Assembly (NCBI RefSeq): GCF_000420045.1
Contig: NZ_ATUE01000006.1
Coordinates: 434,001 to 498,000, forward strand
Direction: 5' to 3'
Length of the DNA stretch: 64,000 bases
Source: Perlucidibaca piscinae DSM 21586
Lineage (GTDB): Bacteria; Pseudomonadota; Gammaproteobacteria; Pseudomonadales; Moraxellaceae
Part shown: positions 48,891-64,000 of the stretch, piece by piece
Layout: each line of letters starts with the position of its first letter
Numbering within the stretch: position 1 is the first letter of the stretch
Notes under the pieces: generated by a model
Seen by the model: only the letters and a program-made list of their open reading frames with translations
What the model was told of the DNA's origin: nothing
Database searches by the model: none
Program-made: the position numbers and the translations under genes

Positions 48891-48894
48891 ACGC

Positions 48895-49206
48895 TCAGTC
48901 CGGCAGCCAGACACCGATCTGGTTGCCCTGGCTGTCGAGTTCATAGCGCGTGAGACAGGGGCCCGGACCGGGCAGACGACACTCGCCGGACGCCAGCTCG
49001 AAGGACCAGCCATGACCGGGGCAGCGAATGCGCCCGTTGCTGACATCCGCCGTGGTGAAGGCCTGGCCGCGGTGCGGGCACTGGTTGCGGATCAGATGCA
49101 CCTGGCCCTCCTCCTGCAACAGCAGCATCGGAATGCCCTGCAGCACGAATTCGCGGCGGTAGCCATCCTCGAGAAACATCAGCTTTTCCAGCGCATGGAA
49201 CTGCAT
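48895..49206 (-). CDS. Rieske [2Fe-2S] domain protein
   Basis: 103 residues, a single Rieske domain. The cluster ligands are CPHRGQAF (Cys, His) and CPGHGWSFELASGEC (Cys, His). It resembles small ferredoxins of dioxygenase or nitrite-reductase NirD type, but no oxygenase partner is nearby, so the redox partner is unknown. Convergent with the transglycosylase gene, upstream of a terminator shared with ppsA at the far side. Confidence 0.9.
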   Translation of the reverse strand: MQFHALEKLMFLEDGYRREFVLQGIPMLLLQEEGQVHLIRNQCPHRGQAFTTADVSNGRIRCPGHGWSFELASGECRLPGPGPCLTRYELDSQGNQIGVWLPD

Positions 49207-49248
49207 GGTTCGTCACACCCCCCTGATCACCGTGCCCCAGACAGCAGA

Positions 49249-49270
49249 AAGGCGGGGTCTCCCCCGCCTT
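49249..49270 (-). terminator. Intrinsic terminator of ppsA
   Basis: Perfect 9-bp arms AAGGCGGGG / CCCCGCCTT with loop TCTC. On the minus strand the stem is followed by TTTCTG, 19 nt after the ppsA stop. Confidence 0.82.
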
Positions 49271-49288
49271 ACGTGCCTGCCCGACCGC

Positions 49289-51661
<2,373 letters not shown>

Positions 51662-51991
51662 GGTAAGGCTCCTGCAGTAGGACTGGATGACGTCGCCGTG
51701 GATCGCACGGTCGCGACGAAGCCCATCGATTCTACTCGAAGGCCCCTGCAAATGCTGATGACGTTCATCGCCTGCCGGACCAAGGTATAACTTCTGTATT
51801 TTTCTGCACGTGTTTCAGGATGACATGACAAGTCAATGTTTTTACTATAAAAACAAGAACCGGAAATTGTCCGGGGGAAGCGCCGTTCATCCCCCTTTGG
51901 CATTGACAGGAAAAATAGGCCTCATTCACCACGGAAATGAAAAGAGGCTCTGCTCAGACACGCGGCCCCGTACGCCGCCAGAGGACCGTAC
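51662..51991. other. 330-bp divergent control region between ppsA and ppsR
   Basis: The region is GC-rich near ppsA and AT-rich from about 51780 to 51860. It holds a perfect 8-bp inverted repeat TGTTTTTA-CTA-TAAAAACA (51837-51855) whose centre contains TATAAA on the plus strand and TATAGT on the minus strand, possible -10 boxes for the two divergent genes. TTGACA occurs at 51903-51908 without a convincing -10. No ORF is supported. Confidence 0.5.
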
Positions 51992-52816
51992 ATGAAACGC
52001 TCGGTATTCTTCATCTCGGACGGCACCGGCATCACCGCCGAAACCCTGGGACACAGTCTGCTGGCCCAGTTCGAAAGCATCTCCTTCGACGAAACCACCC
52101 TGCCCTACATTGATACCGTCGCCAAGGCCGAGACCGTGGTTGCCGAGATCAACCGCACCGCGGACGCCGACGGCATCCGCCCCGTCATCATCGACACCAT
52201 CGTCGACAAGGACATCCGCGACGTCATCGGCAAGGCCAACGGCTACATGCTGGACGTGTTCGACACCTTCGTCGGCCGTCTGCAGGAAGAGCTCTGCACC
52301 CAGGCCATCAACGCCGTGGGCAAGTCGCATTCCATCGACAACAACCCGCATTACAACGATCGCATCGAGGCCGTGAACTTCGCGCTGGACAACGACGATG
52401 GCGCGCGCACCCGCTACTACGACAAGGCAGACATCATCCTGGTCGGCGTGTCGCGTTCGGGCAAGACCCCGACCTCGCTGTACATGGCACTGCAGTTCGG
52501 TGTCCACGTCGCCAACTACCCGCTTACCGAAGACGATTTCGACGACCTGCGCCTGCCCGCATCGCTGCGTGAGCACAAGGCAAAGCTGTTCGGCCTCACC
52601 ATCGATCCGGAGCGCCTGAGCGCCATCCGCAATGAACGCCGCGCCAATTCCACCTATTCCTCGCTGAGCCAGTGCCAGAAGGAAGTCCGCGCGGCCGAGG
52701 CCATCTTCAATCGCGAGGGCGTGCCTTTCATTCGCACCACGCATGCCTCCATCGAGGAACTGTCAACGCGCATCATGGCTGCCGTCGGCATCAAGCGACG
52801 CACGCTGCAGCCCTGA
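51992..52816 (+). CDS. ppsR: PEP synthase regulatory protein (kinase/pyrophosphorylase)
   Basis: 274 residues, DUF299 family. It starts [27 protein letters not shown] and has the P-loop [16 protein letters not shown]. PpsR inactivates PpsA by ADP-dependent threonine phosphorylation and reactivates it by phosphate-dependent dephosphorylation. The adjacent divergent placement to its target ppsA is conserved in many proteobacteria. Confidence 0.97.
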   Translation: MKRSVFFISDGTGITAETLGHSLLAQFESISFDETTLPYIDTVAKAETVVAEINRTADADGIRPVIIDTIVDKDIRDVIGKANGYMLDVFDTFVGRLQEELCTQAINAVGKSHSIDNNPHYNDRIEAVNFALDNDDGARTRYYDKADIILVGVSRSGKTPTSLYMALQFGVHVANYPLTEDDFDDLRLPASLREHKAKLFGLTIDPERLSAIRNERRANSTYSSLSQCQKEVRAAEAIFNREGVPFIRTTHASIEELSTRIMAAVGIKRRTLQP

Positions 52817-52946
52817 TGATGCACTGGCTGTCGCCGACTACCCGCGCCCTATCGGACTTTCGGCTGATGATCATCAAGGTGCCGGTCAGTTGGTGGTACG
52901 GTATCGGTCATCACCTCTTTTTCCCCCTCAACCTCGAGACGACGAG

Positions 52947-55184
<2,238 letters not shown>

Positions 55185-55202
55185 GCAACCCGGCTCCCTG
55201 CC

Positions 55203-55736
55203 TCACTCGGCAGCATCGACACCCGGTTGCGGCACACGCCGCAACCGGCTGATGTCATACCCCGCATCGCTGACACGCTGCACCAGCGCCCGATACGCCG
55301 ACTCCGGCACCTCCGGCGCGCGTGCCATGATCCACACGTAATCACGCTTGCTGCGCCCGATGATGGTGTATTGGTAATCCGCCGATACGTGCATGATGCG
55401 GAACTCGGCCCGGATCGGCCACACGAACTGCATGCCCCAAAGCCCACCCCCCGAGGATTGATCCACGTAGCCCGTGGGTCGGTAGACCTTCTCGGCACCC
55501 GTCAGACTGCCCTCGCGAAAACGGAACGTGGTTTTGACTACGTTGGGAGGTTGCAGTTCATAGGTCTCCGTGGCGGCATGGGCATGACGCTCGAGAAACG
55601 CCGGAATATGCGCGATCACGTGCCAGGTGCCCATGAAGCGAGGAATGTCGACCTGCGGCTCGGTGGGCAGCGGCGCAACTGTCGCGCACCCGGACAGCCC
55701 GACCGCGGCCAGCACGGTCAACCCGATTTTCTTCAT
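55203..55736 (-). CDS. Outer-membrane lipocalin (Blc-like lipoprotein)
   Basis: 177 residues. Lipoprotein signal MKKIGLTVLAAVGLSGC (Cys17 lipidated), then lipocalin hallmark IPRFMGTWHVIAHIPAFLE (GxW), TYELQPPNVVKTTFRFREGS and the closing YDISRLRRVPQPG with the conserved Arg. Bacterial lipocalins bind lysophospholipids or fatty acids at the outer membrane. The 3' end holds a perfect hairpin (55223-55248). It is convergent with icd at 18 bp. Confidence 0.92.
   Translation of the reverse strand: MKKIGLTVLAAVGLSGCATVAPLPTEPQVDIPRFMGTWHVIAHIPAFLERHAHAATETYELQPPNVVKTTFRFREGSLTGAEKVYRPTGYVDQSSGGGLWGMQFVWPIRAEFRIMHVSADYQYTIIGRSKRDYVWIMARAPEVPESAYRALVQRVSDAGYDISRLRRVPQPGVDAAE
55223..55248 (+). terminator. 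Hairpin within the end of the lipocalin gene, after icd
   Basis: Perfect 11-bp arms CCGGTTGCGGC and GCCGCAACCGG around loop ACAC begin 38 nt after the icd stop, inside the lipocalin coding sequence. It has no U-run on the plus strand. It may act as a rho-independent-like stop for icd or simply be a coding coincidence. Confidence 0.4.
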
Positions 55737-55938
55737 CTGCGTTCTCCGCCAGCAAAAGGATCTTTCTAGGTAACGCGATTCGGACGCGCAACACCACTCG
55801 ACACCATGAAAAATCTCGAAAGCACCTGAAGAGATCAGTAATCACTCATTCAAATACAATGTTTTATGATTGGATATTGATGTTGTTTTTTATCTGGATA
55901 AGATGCCGCGCCACACCACTCAGTTGCTGACCACAGCC

Positions 55939-56724
55939 ATGAACCGTTCCTGTTTCACCACCGCGCTGTCCCGCTCCGCCATCGCCTTGCTGCTGGCTGC
56001 CATGCCACTGGCTGCCGCCGCCTTCACCGCAGGCACACCCGGCCAGGATGTCGACATCCTGACCTTCCGTGACGCCAAGGACGTGCTCAAGCGCAAGGTG
56101 CATGCTCCTGGCGAAAAGGACTTCTATTGCGGCTGCGACATCCAGGCACAGGGCAAGAAGTGGGTCGTGGACTGGCAAAGCTGCGGCCTGGTACCCCGGA
56201 AGAACCCGGAGCGCGCCAGCCGCATTGAATGGGAACATGTGGTTCCCGCCTCGGATTTCGGCCGCCAGCGCGCCTGCTGGCGCGAGGGGGGGCGCGACAA
56301 CTGCAGCGACACGGATCCGGTGTTTTCCGCGATGGAGGGAGACCCCTACAACCTGCTCCCGGTCGTTGGCGAAATCAACGGTGATCGCGGCAACCTGCCC
56401 TATGGCATGCTGCGCGATGACGAAGGTGCCGGCTATGGCCAGTGCGGCAGCCGCGTCGACTTCAAGGCTCGCGTCTTCATGCCGCGAGCCGACGCCCGTG
56501 GCGATGTCGCACGCATCTACGAATACTTCGGGGAACGTTACGGACTGCGCATCTCGCGCCAGCAGCAGCAGCTGTTTGCCGCCTGGTCACGCAGTGACCC
56601 GGCCGACACGCGCGAATGCCGCCGCGCCGAACGCATCGCTGCCGCCACCGGCCAGGTCAACAAGGTGCTGACCAAGGCCTGCAATGGCGTCAGCCGGGGC
56701 TCAGCGCGCCTCAGCGAGAACTGA
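55939..56724 (+). CDS. endA: Endonuclease I, periplasmic/secreted (EndA family)
   Basis: 261 residues if started at ATG 55939 (MNRSCFTTALSRSAIALLLAAMPLAAAAF), which gives a clean signal peptide; ATG 55903 and TTG 55870 are longer options and no start has a strong ribosome-binding site. RIEWEHVVPASDFG carries the beta-beta-alpha-metal His, and GDPYNLLPVVGEINGDRGNLPYG the Asn ligand. CGCDIQ...WQSCGLVP and the CWREGGRDNCSDTDPVF cysteines probably form disulfides. It cleaves double-stranded DNA outside the cytoplasm. Confidence 0.92.
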   Translation: MNRSCFTTALSRSAIALLLAAMPLAAAAFTAGTPGQDVDILTFRDAKDVLKRKVHAPGEKDFYCGCDIQAQGKKWVVDWQSCGLVPRKNPERASRIEWEHVVPASDFGRQRACWREGGRDNCSDTDPVFSAMEGDPYNLLPVVGEINGDRGNLPYGMLRDDEGAGYGQCGSRVDFKARVFMPRADARGDVARIYEYFGERYGLRISRQQQQLFAAWSRSDPADTRECRRAERIAAATGQVNKVLTKACNGVSRGSARLSEN

Positions 56725-56730
56725 TGAACC

Positions 56731-56763
56731 GGGGCAGGCAGCAGCTGAAGCTGCGCCCGCCCC
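56731..56763. terminator. Hairpin between convergent endA and clpA
   Basis: A 33-nt imperfect inverted repeat (GGGGC...GCCCC outer stem, CAGC-TGAA-GCTG inner stem, one mismatch and one bulge) fills most of the 47-bp gap. It can stop transcripts from both sides although U-runs are short. Confidence 0.65.
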
Positions 56764-56771
56764 GTCCTGAC

Positions 56772-59045
56772 TCACTCGGTTCGCGCCAGCTCGCGGCGCT
56801 CCACCACTTCGGCGTCCAGCACCAGGGCGCCGTCCCTCACCGAAATGTGAACCTTGCCACCCTTGTCGGCGAGCACGCCGAACAGGATCAGCTCGGCCAG
56901 CGGCTTCTTCAGGTGCTCCTGGATGACACGCGCCATCGGGCGCGCGCCCATGAGCGGGTCATAGCCCTTCTCGGCCAGCCAGGCACGGGCATCGGCATCG
57001 ACATCCAGCTGCACGTGCTTGTCGTCGAGCTGGGCCTGCAGTTCGACCAGGAACTTGTCGACCACATTGCCGATCACCGCCGTGTCCAGCGCAGCAAACT
57101 GGATGATGGCATCAAGACGGTTGCGGAATTCCGGCGTGAACGCCTTCTTGATGATCTCCTTGCCGTCCGAGCTGTGATCCTGCTGGGTGAAGCCGATGCT
57201 GGCACGGGTGACCTGCTCGGCGCCGGCATTGGTGGTCATCACCAGGATGACATGACGGAAGTCGGCCTTGCGACCATTGTTGTCAGTCAGCGTGCCGTGA
57301 TCCATGACCTGCAGCAGCAGGTTGAACACCTCCGGATGCGCCTTCTCGATCTCGTCGAGCAGCAGCACGCAGTGCGGATGTTTGACGATGGCCTCGGTCA
57401 GCAGACCGCCCTGGTCATAGCCGACATAGCCCGGGGGAGCCCCGATCAGACGCGACACGGTATGGCGCTCCATGTACTCGGACATGTCGAAGCGCACCAG
57501 CTCGATGCCCAGCGTGCGTGCCAGCTGCTTGGTGACCTCGGTCTTGCCGACACCGGTGGGACCAGCGAACAGGAAGGAACCGATGGGCTTTTCCGGTGCC
57601 TTGAGACCGGCACGGGACAGCTTGATGGCCGCGCTGAGCGCGACGATGGCATCGTCCTGGCCGAACACCGTCATCTTGAGGTCGCGCTCGAGGTTGCGCA
57701 GCGACTCCTTGTCATTGGAAGACACCGCCTTGGCCGGAATGCGCGCAACCTTGGCCACCATCTCCTCGATCTCGCCGACACCGATCACCTTCTTGCGGCG
57801 GCTGGGCGGCTGCAGGCGCTGATAGGCACCGGCCTCGTCGATAAGGTCGATGGCCTTGTCCGGCAGGTAACGCTCATGGATGTAGCGATCCGCCAGACTG
57901 GCCGCCATGTGCAGGGCCTTGTCGGCATAGCGCACGCCGTGATGCTCCTCGAAACGCGACTTGAGACCGCGCAGGATGCGGTAGGTTTCGTCGACGCTGG
58001 GTTCGGTGACGTCGATCTTGTGGAAGCGGCGTGACAGCGCACCGTCCTTCTCGAACAGGTTGCGGTATTCCTGGTAGGTGGTCGAGCCCATGCACTTGAG
58101 CGAGCCGTTGGACAGCGCCGGCTTGAGCAGGTTGGAGACATCGAGCACGCCGCCACCGGCCGAGCCGGCACCGATGATGGTGTGGATCTCGTCGATGAAG
58201 AGCACCGCTCCCTTCTGTTCGGTGAGCTCATTGACCAGCGCCTTGAAGCGCTTCTCGAAATCGCCACGGTACTTGGTGCCGGCCAGCAGCGCGCCGATGT
58301 CCAGCGAGTACACGGTGGCGTTGGCGATGGCCTCGGGCACCTTGCCTTCGACGATGAGCCAGGCCAGGCCCTCGGCGATGGCGGTCTTGCCGACGCCGGG
58401 TTCGCCCACCAGCACCGGATTGTTCTTGCGGCGACGGCACAGCACCTGGATGGCGCGCTCGATCTCGTGCTCACGACCGACCAGGGGATCAAGCTTGCCC
58501 TTCCTCGCCATCTCGTTGAGATTGACGGTGTAGTTCTGCAGCGCCGAGTCCGGTGCGGCATCCGGCGTGCTCTCGGTGTCCTGGCTGCCGGACTCCTCGC
58601 GATTTTCCTCGCGCTGCCCGCCGCCATGCGACAGGTAGTTGACGATGTCGAGACGATTGATGCCCTGGTGCTTGAGCAGATAGACCGCCTGCGACTCCTG
58701 CTCGGAGAAGATGGCCACCAGCACGTTGGCGCCATTGACCTCGCGCCGGCCGGACGACTGCACATGGAAGACCGCGCGCTGAAGCACGCGCTGGAAGCCC
58801 AGCGTGGGCTGGGTCTCGCGCCCGCCATCCGGCACCGGCAGCAGCGGTGTCGATTCCTCGACATAGGCCGAAAGCTCGCGACGCAGGGATGGCACTTCCG
58901 CGCCACAGGACTGCAGGGCAGTCACCGCGGACTCGTTGTCGAGCAGCGCAAGCAGCAGATGCTCGACGGTGATGAATTCATGACGCTTGCCGCGCGCATC
59001 GCGGAACGCCAGATTGAGGGTCAGCTCCAGTTCACGACTCAACAT
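56772..59045 (-). CDS. clpA: ATP-dependent Clp protease ATPase subunit ClpA
   Basis: 757 residues from ATG 59045 (MLSRELELTLNLAFRDARGKRHEFITVEHLLLALL), the standard ClpA start; the frame upstream lies in clpS. N-domain, then two AAA+ modules with Walker A GEPGVGKTAIAEG and GPTGVGKTEVTK, Walker B VLFIDEIHTIIGAG and VLLLDEIEKAHPE, and the IGF-type ClpP-binding loop (ASIGFTQQDHS). It unfolds proteins for ClpP. clpS lies 22 nt upstream. Confidence 0.97.
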   Translation of the reverse strand: MLSRELELTLNLAFRDARGKRHEFITVEHLLLALLDNESAVTALQSCGAEVPSLRRELSAYVEESTPLLPVPDGGRETQPTLGFQRVLQRAVFHVQSSGRREVNGANVLVAIFSEQESQAVYLLKHQGINRLDIVNYLSHGGGQREENREESGSQDTESTPDAAPDSALQNYTVNLNEMARKGKLDPLVGREHEIERAIQVLCRRRKNNPVLVGEPGVGKTAIAEGLAWLIVEGKVPEAIANATVYSLDIGALLAGTKYRGDFEKRFKALVNELTEQKGAVLFIDEIHTIIGAGSAGGGVLDVSNLLKPALSNGSLKCMGSTTYQEYRNLFEKDGALSRRFHKIDVTEPSVDETYRILRGLKSRFEEHHGVRYADKALHMAASLADRYIHERYLPDKAIDLIDEAGAYQRLQPPSRRKKVIGVGEIEEMVAKVARIPAKAVSSNDKESLRNLERDLKMTVFGQDDAIVALSAAIKLSRAGLKAPEKPIGSFLFAGPTGVGKTEVTKQLARTLGIELVRFDMSEYMERHTVSRLIGAPPGYVGYDQGGLLTEAIVKHPHCVLLLDEIEKAHPEVFNLLLQVMDHGTLTDNNGRKADFRHVILVMTTNAGAEQVTRASIGFTQQDHSSDGKEIIKKAFTPEFRNRLDAIIQFAALDTAVIGNVVDKFLVELQAQLDDKHVQLDVDADARAWLAEKGYDPLMGARPMARVIQEHLKKPLAELILFGVLADKGGKVHISVRDGALVLDAEVVERRELARTE

Positions 59046-59067
59046 GCCTGCCTCTCCTTGCTGCCCG

Positions 59068-59463
59068 TCAGGGCTTGGGCTCTGCCTGGCACAACAGCGG
59101 ATGCTCGTTCTGCCGTGCGTATTCGACCACCATGGCCGCCTTGGTTTCGGCGACGTCCCGCGAATAGCTGCCAATGCCTGCCTTGCCCTGGTGATGCACC
59201 TGCAGCATCACGCGGGTGGCGTCAGCACCGGACAATCCGAAGAACCGCTCCAGCACCTCGACGACAAATTCCATCGGGGTGTAATCGTCATTGAGCATGA
59301 CCACCTGATACTGTCGCGGCGCCTTCAGCTCCGGCTTGGCCGACTCCAGTACCACGGCCCCCCGGGCACTCCCGGGCGCATCCTCGCCGGCCCGTGGCGA
59401 ACGGGTCGCCTGAGCCTGCTGGCAGGTCATCGCATGACGCGACGGTCGTTTCTCATGTTCCAT
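59068..59463 (-). CDS. clpS: ClpS adaptor (N-degron recognition)
   Basis: About 131 residues from ATG 59463 (MEHEKRPSRHAM); GGAGG lies 13 nt upstream, and in-frame TTG/GTG codons nearer to it or ATG 59430 are alternatives. The core YQVVMLNDDYTPMEFVVEVLERFFGL with VHHQGKAGIGSYSRDVAETKA is the complete ClpS fold, including the Asn-Asp and His residues that bind N-terminal degron amino groups. The N-terminal ~45 residues are variable. It hands N-end-rule substrates to ClpA, encoded directly downstream. Confidence 0.94.
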   Translation of the reverse strand: MEHEKRPSRHAMTCQQAQATRSPRAGEDAPGSARGAVVLESAKPELKAPRQYQVVMLNDDYTPMEFVVEVLERFFGLSGADATRVMLQVHHQGKAGIGSYSRDVAETKAAMVVEYARQNEHPLLCQAEPKP

Positions 59464-59766
59464 CAACAACACACATCCTCCGAGCCCTTTCAGTTCGACT
59501 CTAGCAGAAGCCTGCCCGCGAAAAGACAGGTCAGTCCTGAAAAAAACACGGCTCGACATCGGCTGGACGAGTGTCCGGACAGTGCGTCAGAAACTCGTCA
59601 GTCAAGATTGATCACGCAAGTGTCATGCCAGAAAAAACACGCCGCTACTGCAACAGGAGCGAGAGGGAATCGCCAGCGTACAAAGGCTGACAACCACAGG
59701 CGGCACGGTGACGCATGCCATGCACGAAGGCATATACTCGGCACCCTGATTGCCCGGAGGCATCCC
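59464..59766. other. 303-bp divergent region between clpS and the pseudouridine synthase gene
   Basis: No supported ORF. For clpS, the minus strand has an extended -10 TGC-TAGAGT (TAGAGT at 59498-59503). For the pseudouridine synthase, TGACGC (59709-59714) and TATACT (59733-59738) are 18 nt apart on the plus strand. The cspD gene usually found beside clpS in Pseudomonas is absent. Confidence 0.55.
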
Positions 59767-60420
59767 GTGCACAAGATGGCGCCTTCCCGGCCTTTTCGCA
59801 GACCACCGTCGCAGACTGTCCCGCCGACCGGGCCGGGCCGTCTGGTCCTGCTCAACAAGCCCTTCCAGGTGCTCACCCAGTTCACCGCCGAATACGGCAA
59901 GCGCACGCTCGCCGACGTGCTCGCGGCACACCCGTCAGCGGATCGGCTGGCAGGCTGCTATCCCGCCGGCCGTCTGGATTACGACTCGGAAGGCCTGCTC
60001 CTGCTCACCAGTCACGGTCCCTGGCAGGCACGCATCGCGCACCCGCGTCACAAGCTGGTGAAAACCTACTGGGCCCAGGTCGAAGGCGTGATCAGCGAGG
60101 AAGCGCTGCAGCAGCTGCGCGACGGCGTCAGGCTCAAGGACGGTCCGGCCCGGGCAGTGGCTGCAGAAGCGCTGGCAAGCCCGGAGCTGCCGCCACGTGA
60201 TCCGCCGGTTCGCTACCGCGCGATGATTCCGACCAGCTGGCTCAGCCTGTCGCTGGATGAAGGCCGCAACCGCCAGGTGCGACGCATGACGGCCGCCGTC
60301 GGCTTCCCTACCCTGCGCCTGGTGCGTGTCGCCATCGGTCCCTGGACGCTGGACGGGCTGGCACCCGGTGACTGGCGCGAGGTGCCCGCCAGCGAGGCCG
60401 CGGCTGTGCTCGGACGCTGA
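59767..60420 (+). CDS. rluE: Pseudouridine synthase, RluE/RsuA-type
   Basis: 217 residues from GTG 59767 ([14 protein letters not shown]), selected because GGAGG lies 6 nt upstream; ATG 59776 is the other option. [12 protein letters not shown] opens the catalytic domain, [17 protein letters not shown] holds the catalytic Asp, and [23 protein letters not shown] is the RluE/RsuA block. No S4 domain precedes it, which favours RluE (23S rRNA U2457). It is followed by mnmA after 86 nt. Confidence 0.88.
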   Translation: MHKMAPSRPFRRPPSQTVPPTGPGRLVLLNKPFQVLTQFTAEYGKRTLADVLAAHPSADRLAGCYPAGRLDYDSEGLLLLTSHGPWQARIAHPRHKLVKTYWAQVEGVISEEALQQLRDGVRLKDGPARAVAAEALASPELPPRDPPVRYRAMIPTSWLSLSLDEGRNRQVRRMTAAVGFPTLRLVRVAIGPWTLDGLAPGDWREVPASEAAAVLGR

Positions 60421-60506
60421 TCCGCGGCAGCATGCGGTGTCCCTGCCCTGCATTCCTTGCTAGCATCCGCATCCGTTTTCCGCGTTTTCACAGCGAATAC
60501 AGAACC

Positions 60507-61601
60507 ATGACTGAGTTGTCCCGCCGCAAGGTGATCGTGGGCATGTCCGGCGGCGTCGATTCGTCGGTCTCGGCCTGGCTGCTGCTGCAGCAGGGCTACC
60601 ATGTCGAAGGCCTGTTCATGAAGAACTGGGAAGAGGACGACGGCACCGAATACTGCACGGCCCGCCAGGACCTTGCCGATGCCCAGGCCGTCTGTGACCG
60701 CCTCGGCATTCATCTGCACCAGGCCAACTTTGCCGCCGAATACTGGGATCGGGTGTTCGAGCACTTCCTGCACGAGTACCAGGCCGGCCGCACGCCCAAC
60801 CCGGACATTCTCTGCAACAAGGAAATCAAGTTCCGCGCCTTCCTCGATTACGCGCTGGCGCTGGGTGCCGACTGCATTGCCACCGGGCATTACGCGCGCC
60901 GAGGCAGCGGCGACCCGGCCACCCTGCTGCGCGGTCTGGATGCCAACAAGGACCAGAGCTATTTCCTGCACGCCGTGTCCGGACGCGAGATCGCACGCAC
61001 CCTGTTTCCGGTCGGCGAACTGGAAAAGCCGGAGGTGCGACGCATTGCCAGCGAACAGGGACTCGCCACGGCCGCCAAGAAGGATTCCACCGGCATCTGC
61101 TTCATCGGCGAGCGTCGCTTCCGCGACTTCCTCAAGCAGTACCTGCCGGCGCAACCCGGCGACATCGAGAAGGATGATGGCAGCGTCATCGGTCGTCACG
61201 AGGGCTTGATGTACTACACCCTGGGCCAGCGCCAGGGCATTGGCATCGGTGGTCGTCGTGATGCCGAGGAGTCAGCCTGGTACGTGGTCGGCAAGGACCT
61301 GTCGCGCAATGTCCTGATCGTCGGCCAGGGTCACGGGCATCCCATGATGATGAGCCGCAGCCTGCGCAGCAGCCGTGTCGACTGGGTCGCAGGACATCCC
61401 CCCGCTGTCAGCTTCCGCTGCACGGCCAAGACACGCTACCGTCAGCAGGACCAGGCCTGCCGCGTCGAGATGGACGGCGAACACGCACTGGTCGTGTTTG
61501 ATGAGGCCCAGCGTGCCGTCACGCCGGGTCAGTCGGTGGTGTTCTATGACGGCGATGTCTGCCTGGGCGGCGGCGTGATCGAGGAGACCGGTTCACAATG
61601 A
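60507..61601 (+). CDS. mnmA: tRNA 2-thiouridylase MnmA
   Basis: 364 residues from ATG 60507 ([24 protein letters not shown]); earlier in-frame ATG at 60432 lacks support. The PP-loop SGGVDSS binds [15 protein letters not shown] carries the first catalytic Cys and [13 protein letters not shown] the second, [17 protein letters not shown] the interdomain block. It thiolates U34 of tRNAs for Lys, Glu and Gln; the same base is modified by the MnmC domain encoded at 1115-2329. Followed by hflD at 10 nt. Confidence 0.97.
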   Translation: MTELSRRKVIVGMSGGVDSSVSAWLLLQQGYHVEGLFMKNWEEDDGTEYCTARQDLADAQAVCDRLGIHLHQANFAAEYWDRVFEHFLHEYQAGRTPNPDILCNKEIKFRAFLDYALALGADCIATGHYARRGSGDPATLLRGLDANKDQSYFLHAVSGREIARTLFPVGELEKPEVRRIASEQGLATAAKKDSTGICFIGERRFRDFLKQYLPAQPGDIEKDDGSVIGRHEGLMYYTLGQRQGIGIGGRRDAEESAWYVVGKDLSRNVLIVGQGHGHPMMMSRSLRSSRVDWVAGHPPAVSFRCTAKTRYRQQDQACRVEMDGEHALVVFDEAQRAVTPGQSVVFYDGDVCLGGGVIEETGSQ

Positions 61602-61611
61602 GTGCTGCAGC

Positions 61612-63644
<2,033 letters not shown>

Positions 63645-63664
63645 ATCACCACGGATACGCTGAC

Positions 63665-64000
63665 ATGACTCTGCTCGCCACGCCGGATGCCGTCGCACGC
63701 TGCCGCACGGATGCCCCTCTGCCGTGGCTGGGCGGTCTGCGTCCCAGCGAATTCCTGCGTGACTACTGGCAGAAGAAGCCGCTGCTGGTACGCAATGCCT
63801 TTCCGGCGCTGGCCGACCTGCTGGAGCCGCGCGAGCTGCTCGAGCTGGCAGAGACCGAAGACGTCGAGAGCCGCCTCATCATCGAGCAGGGCAAGACACC
63901 CTACGAGCTGCGCGAAGGGCCGTTCCACGCCACCACCTGGCGCAAGCTGCCGGCCACCGGGTGGACCGCGCTGGTGCAGGCCGTGGATCACTACCTGCCG
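63665..64000 (+). CDS. roxA: Ribosomal protein uL16 arginine hydroxylase RoxA/YcfD (N-terminal part)
   Basis: 112 codons from ATG 63665 to the window edge. The start MTLLATPDAVARCRTD is followed by PLPWLGGLRPSEFLRDYWQK KPLLVRNAFP, then RLIIEQGKTPYELREGPF and WTALVQAVDHYLP, the N-terminal cupin/JmjC block of YcfD-type 2-oxoglutarate oxygenases that hydroxylate an arginine of ribosomal protein L16. The iron-binding HxD lies beyond the edge. purB-ycfD adjacency is common in Pseudomonadales. Confidence 0.88.
   Translation, partial: MTLLATPDAVARCRTDAPLPWLGGLRPSEFLRDYWQKKPLLVRNAFPALADLLEPRELLELAETEDVESRLIIEQGKTPYELREGPFHATTWRKLPATGWTALVQAVDHYLP

Noticed and set aside
59485..59515. tRNA-like TTCAGTTCGACTCT stretch upstream of clpS
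   Set aside because: It resembles a T-arm, but no acceptor, D or anticodon arm can be folded around it; the sequence is better read as part of the clpS promoter.

Overview
The window is a stretch of chromosome from a GC-rich gammaproteobacterium. Gene content and order point to Pseudomonadales: AcnD/PrpF-type methylcitrate cycle, monomeric NADP isocitrate dehydrogenase, ppsA next to ppsR, mnmA-hflD-purB-roxA, clpA-clpS, DUF6231 and DUF2797. A high-GC relative of Moraxellaceae is my best guess (lactate-type malate dehydrogenase, GntR-prpB-prpC-acnD-prpF order), but this is inference from gene families, not a phylogeny. Coding density is very high. I see no rRNA, tRNA, CRISPR array, prophage or transposase.

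Layout. 1-2.3 kb: start of a PHP-domain gene, yciB, yciI and a stand-alone MnmC oxidoreductase domain. 2.3-10.1 kb (minus strand): a compact run GntR-smc-zipA-ligA-lytic transglycosylase (chromosome structure, division, DNA joining, wall). 10.2-12.4 kb: cysI plus DUF934 for sulfite reduction. 12.5-20.6 kb: an iron-uptake island with tonB-exbB-exbD-PepSY, then DUF3325-PepSY-DUF3649-siderophore receptor, and a divergent small gene that resembles half of a HemS-type haem protein; Fur-box-like sites lie at the promoters. 20.6-27.5 kb: the propionate (2-methylcitrate) operon with its GntR regulator, a clear sigma70 promoter and three identical-core operators. 27.7-31.1 kb: a Ktr-type potassium channel pair translationally coupled to a UMF1-type transporter. 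31.2-49.2 kb: housekeeping genes (mltB, rlmKL, pyrD, pepN, nadK, queD, mdh, corA, rraA and others). 49.3-55.2 kb: ppsA, its regulator ppsR and icd, the gluconeogenesis/TCA branch point. 55.2-64 kb: lipocalin, endonuclease I, clpA-clpS, an RluE-like pseudouridine synthase, mnmA, hflD, purB and the start of roxA.

The most unusual signal is a pair of long intergenic palindromes, at 21856-21970 and 46824-46942. Both carry nearly the same ~54-nt core at the apex, but each is framed by a different 31-32-nt arm that pairs almost perfectly with its partner. Core sequence is conserved while arm sequence is not; only arm pairing is conserved. One copy lies inside the prp operon, the other between convergent corA and rraA. 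The second notable signal is the evenly spaced (72 and 73 bp) TTGTCGACAA operator triplet in front of the prp operon. Others are a Fur-box-associated single-domain HemS-like gene and a 34-codon acidic ORF antisense to the end of an AraC-family gene.
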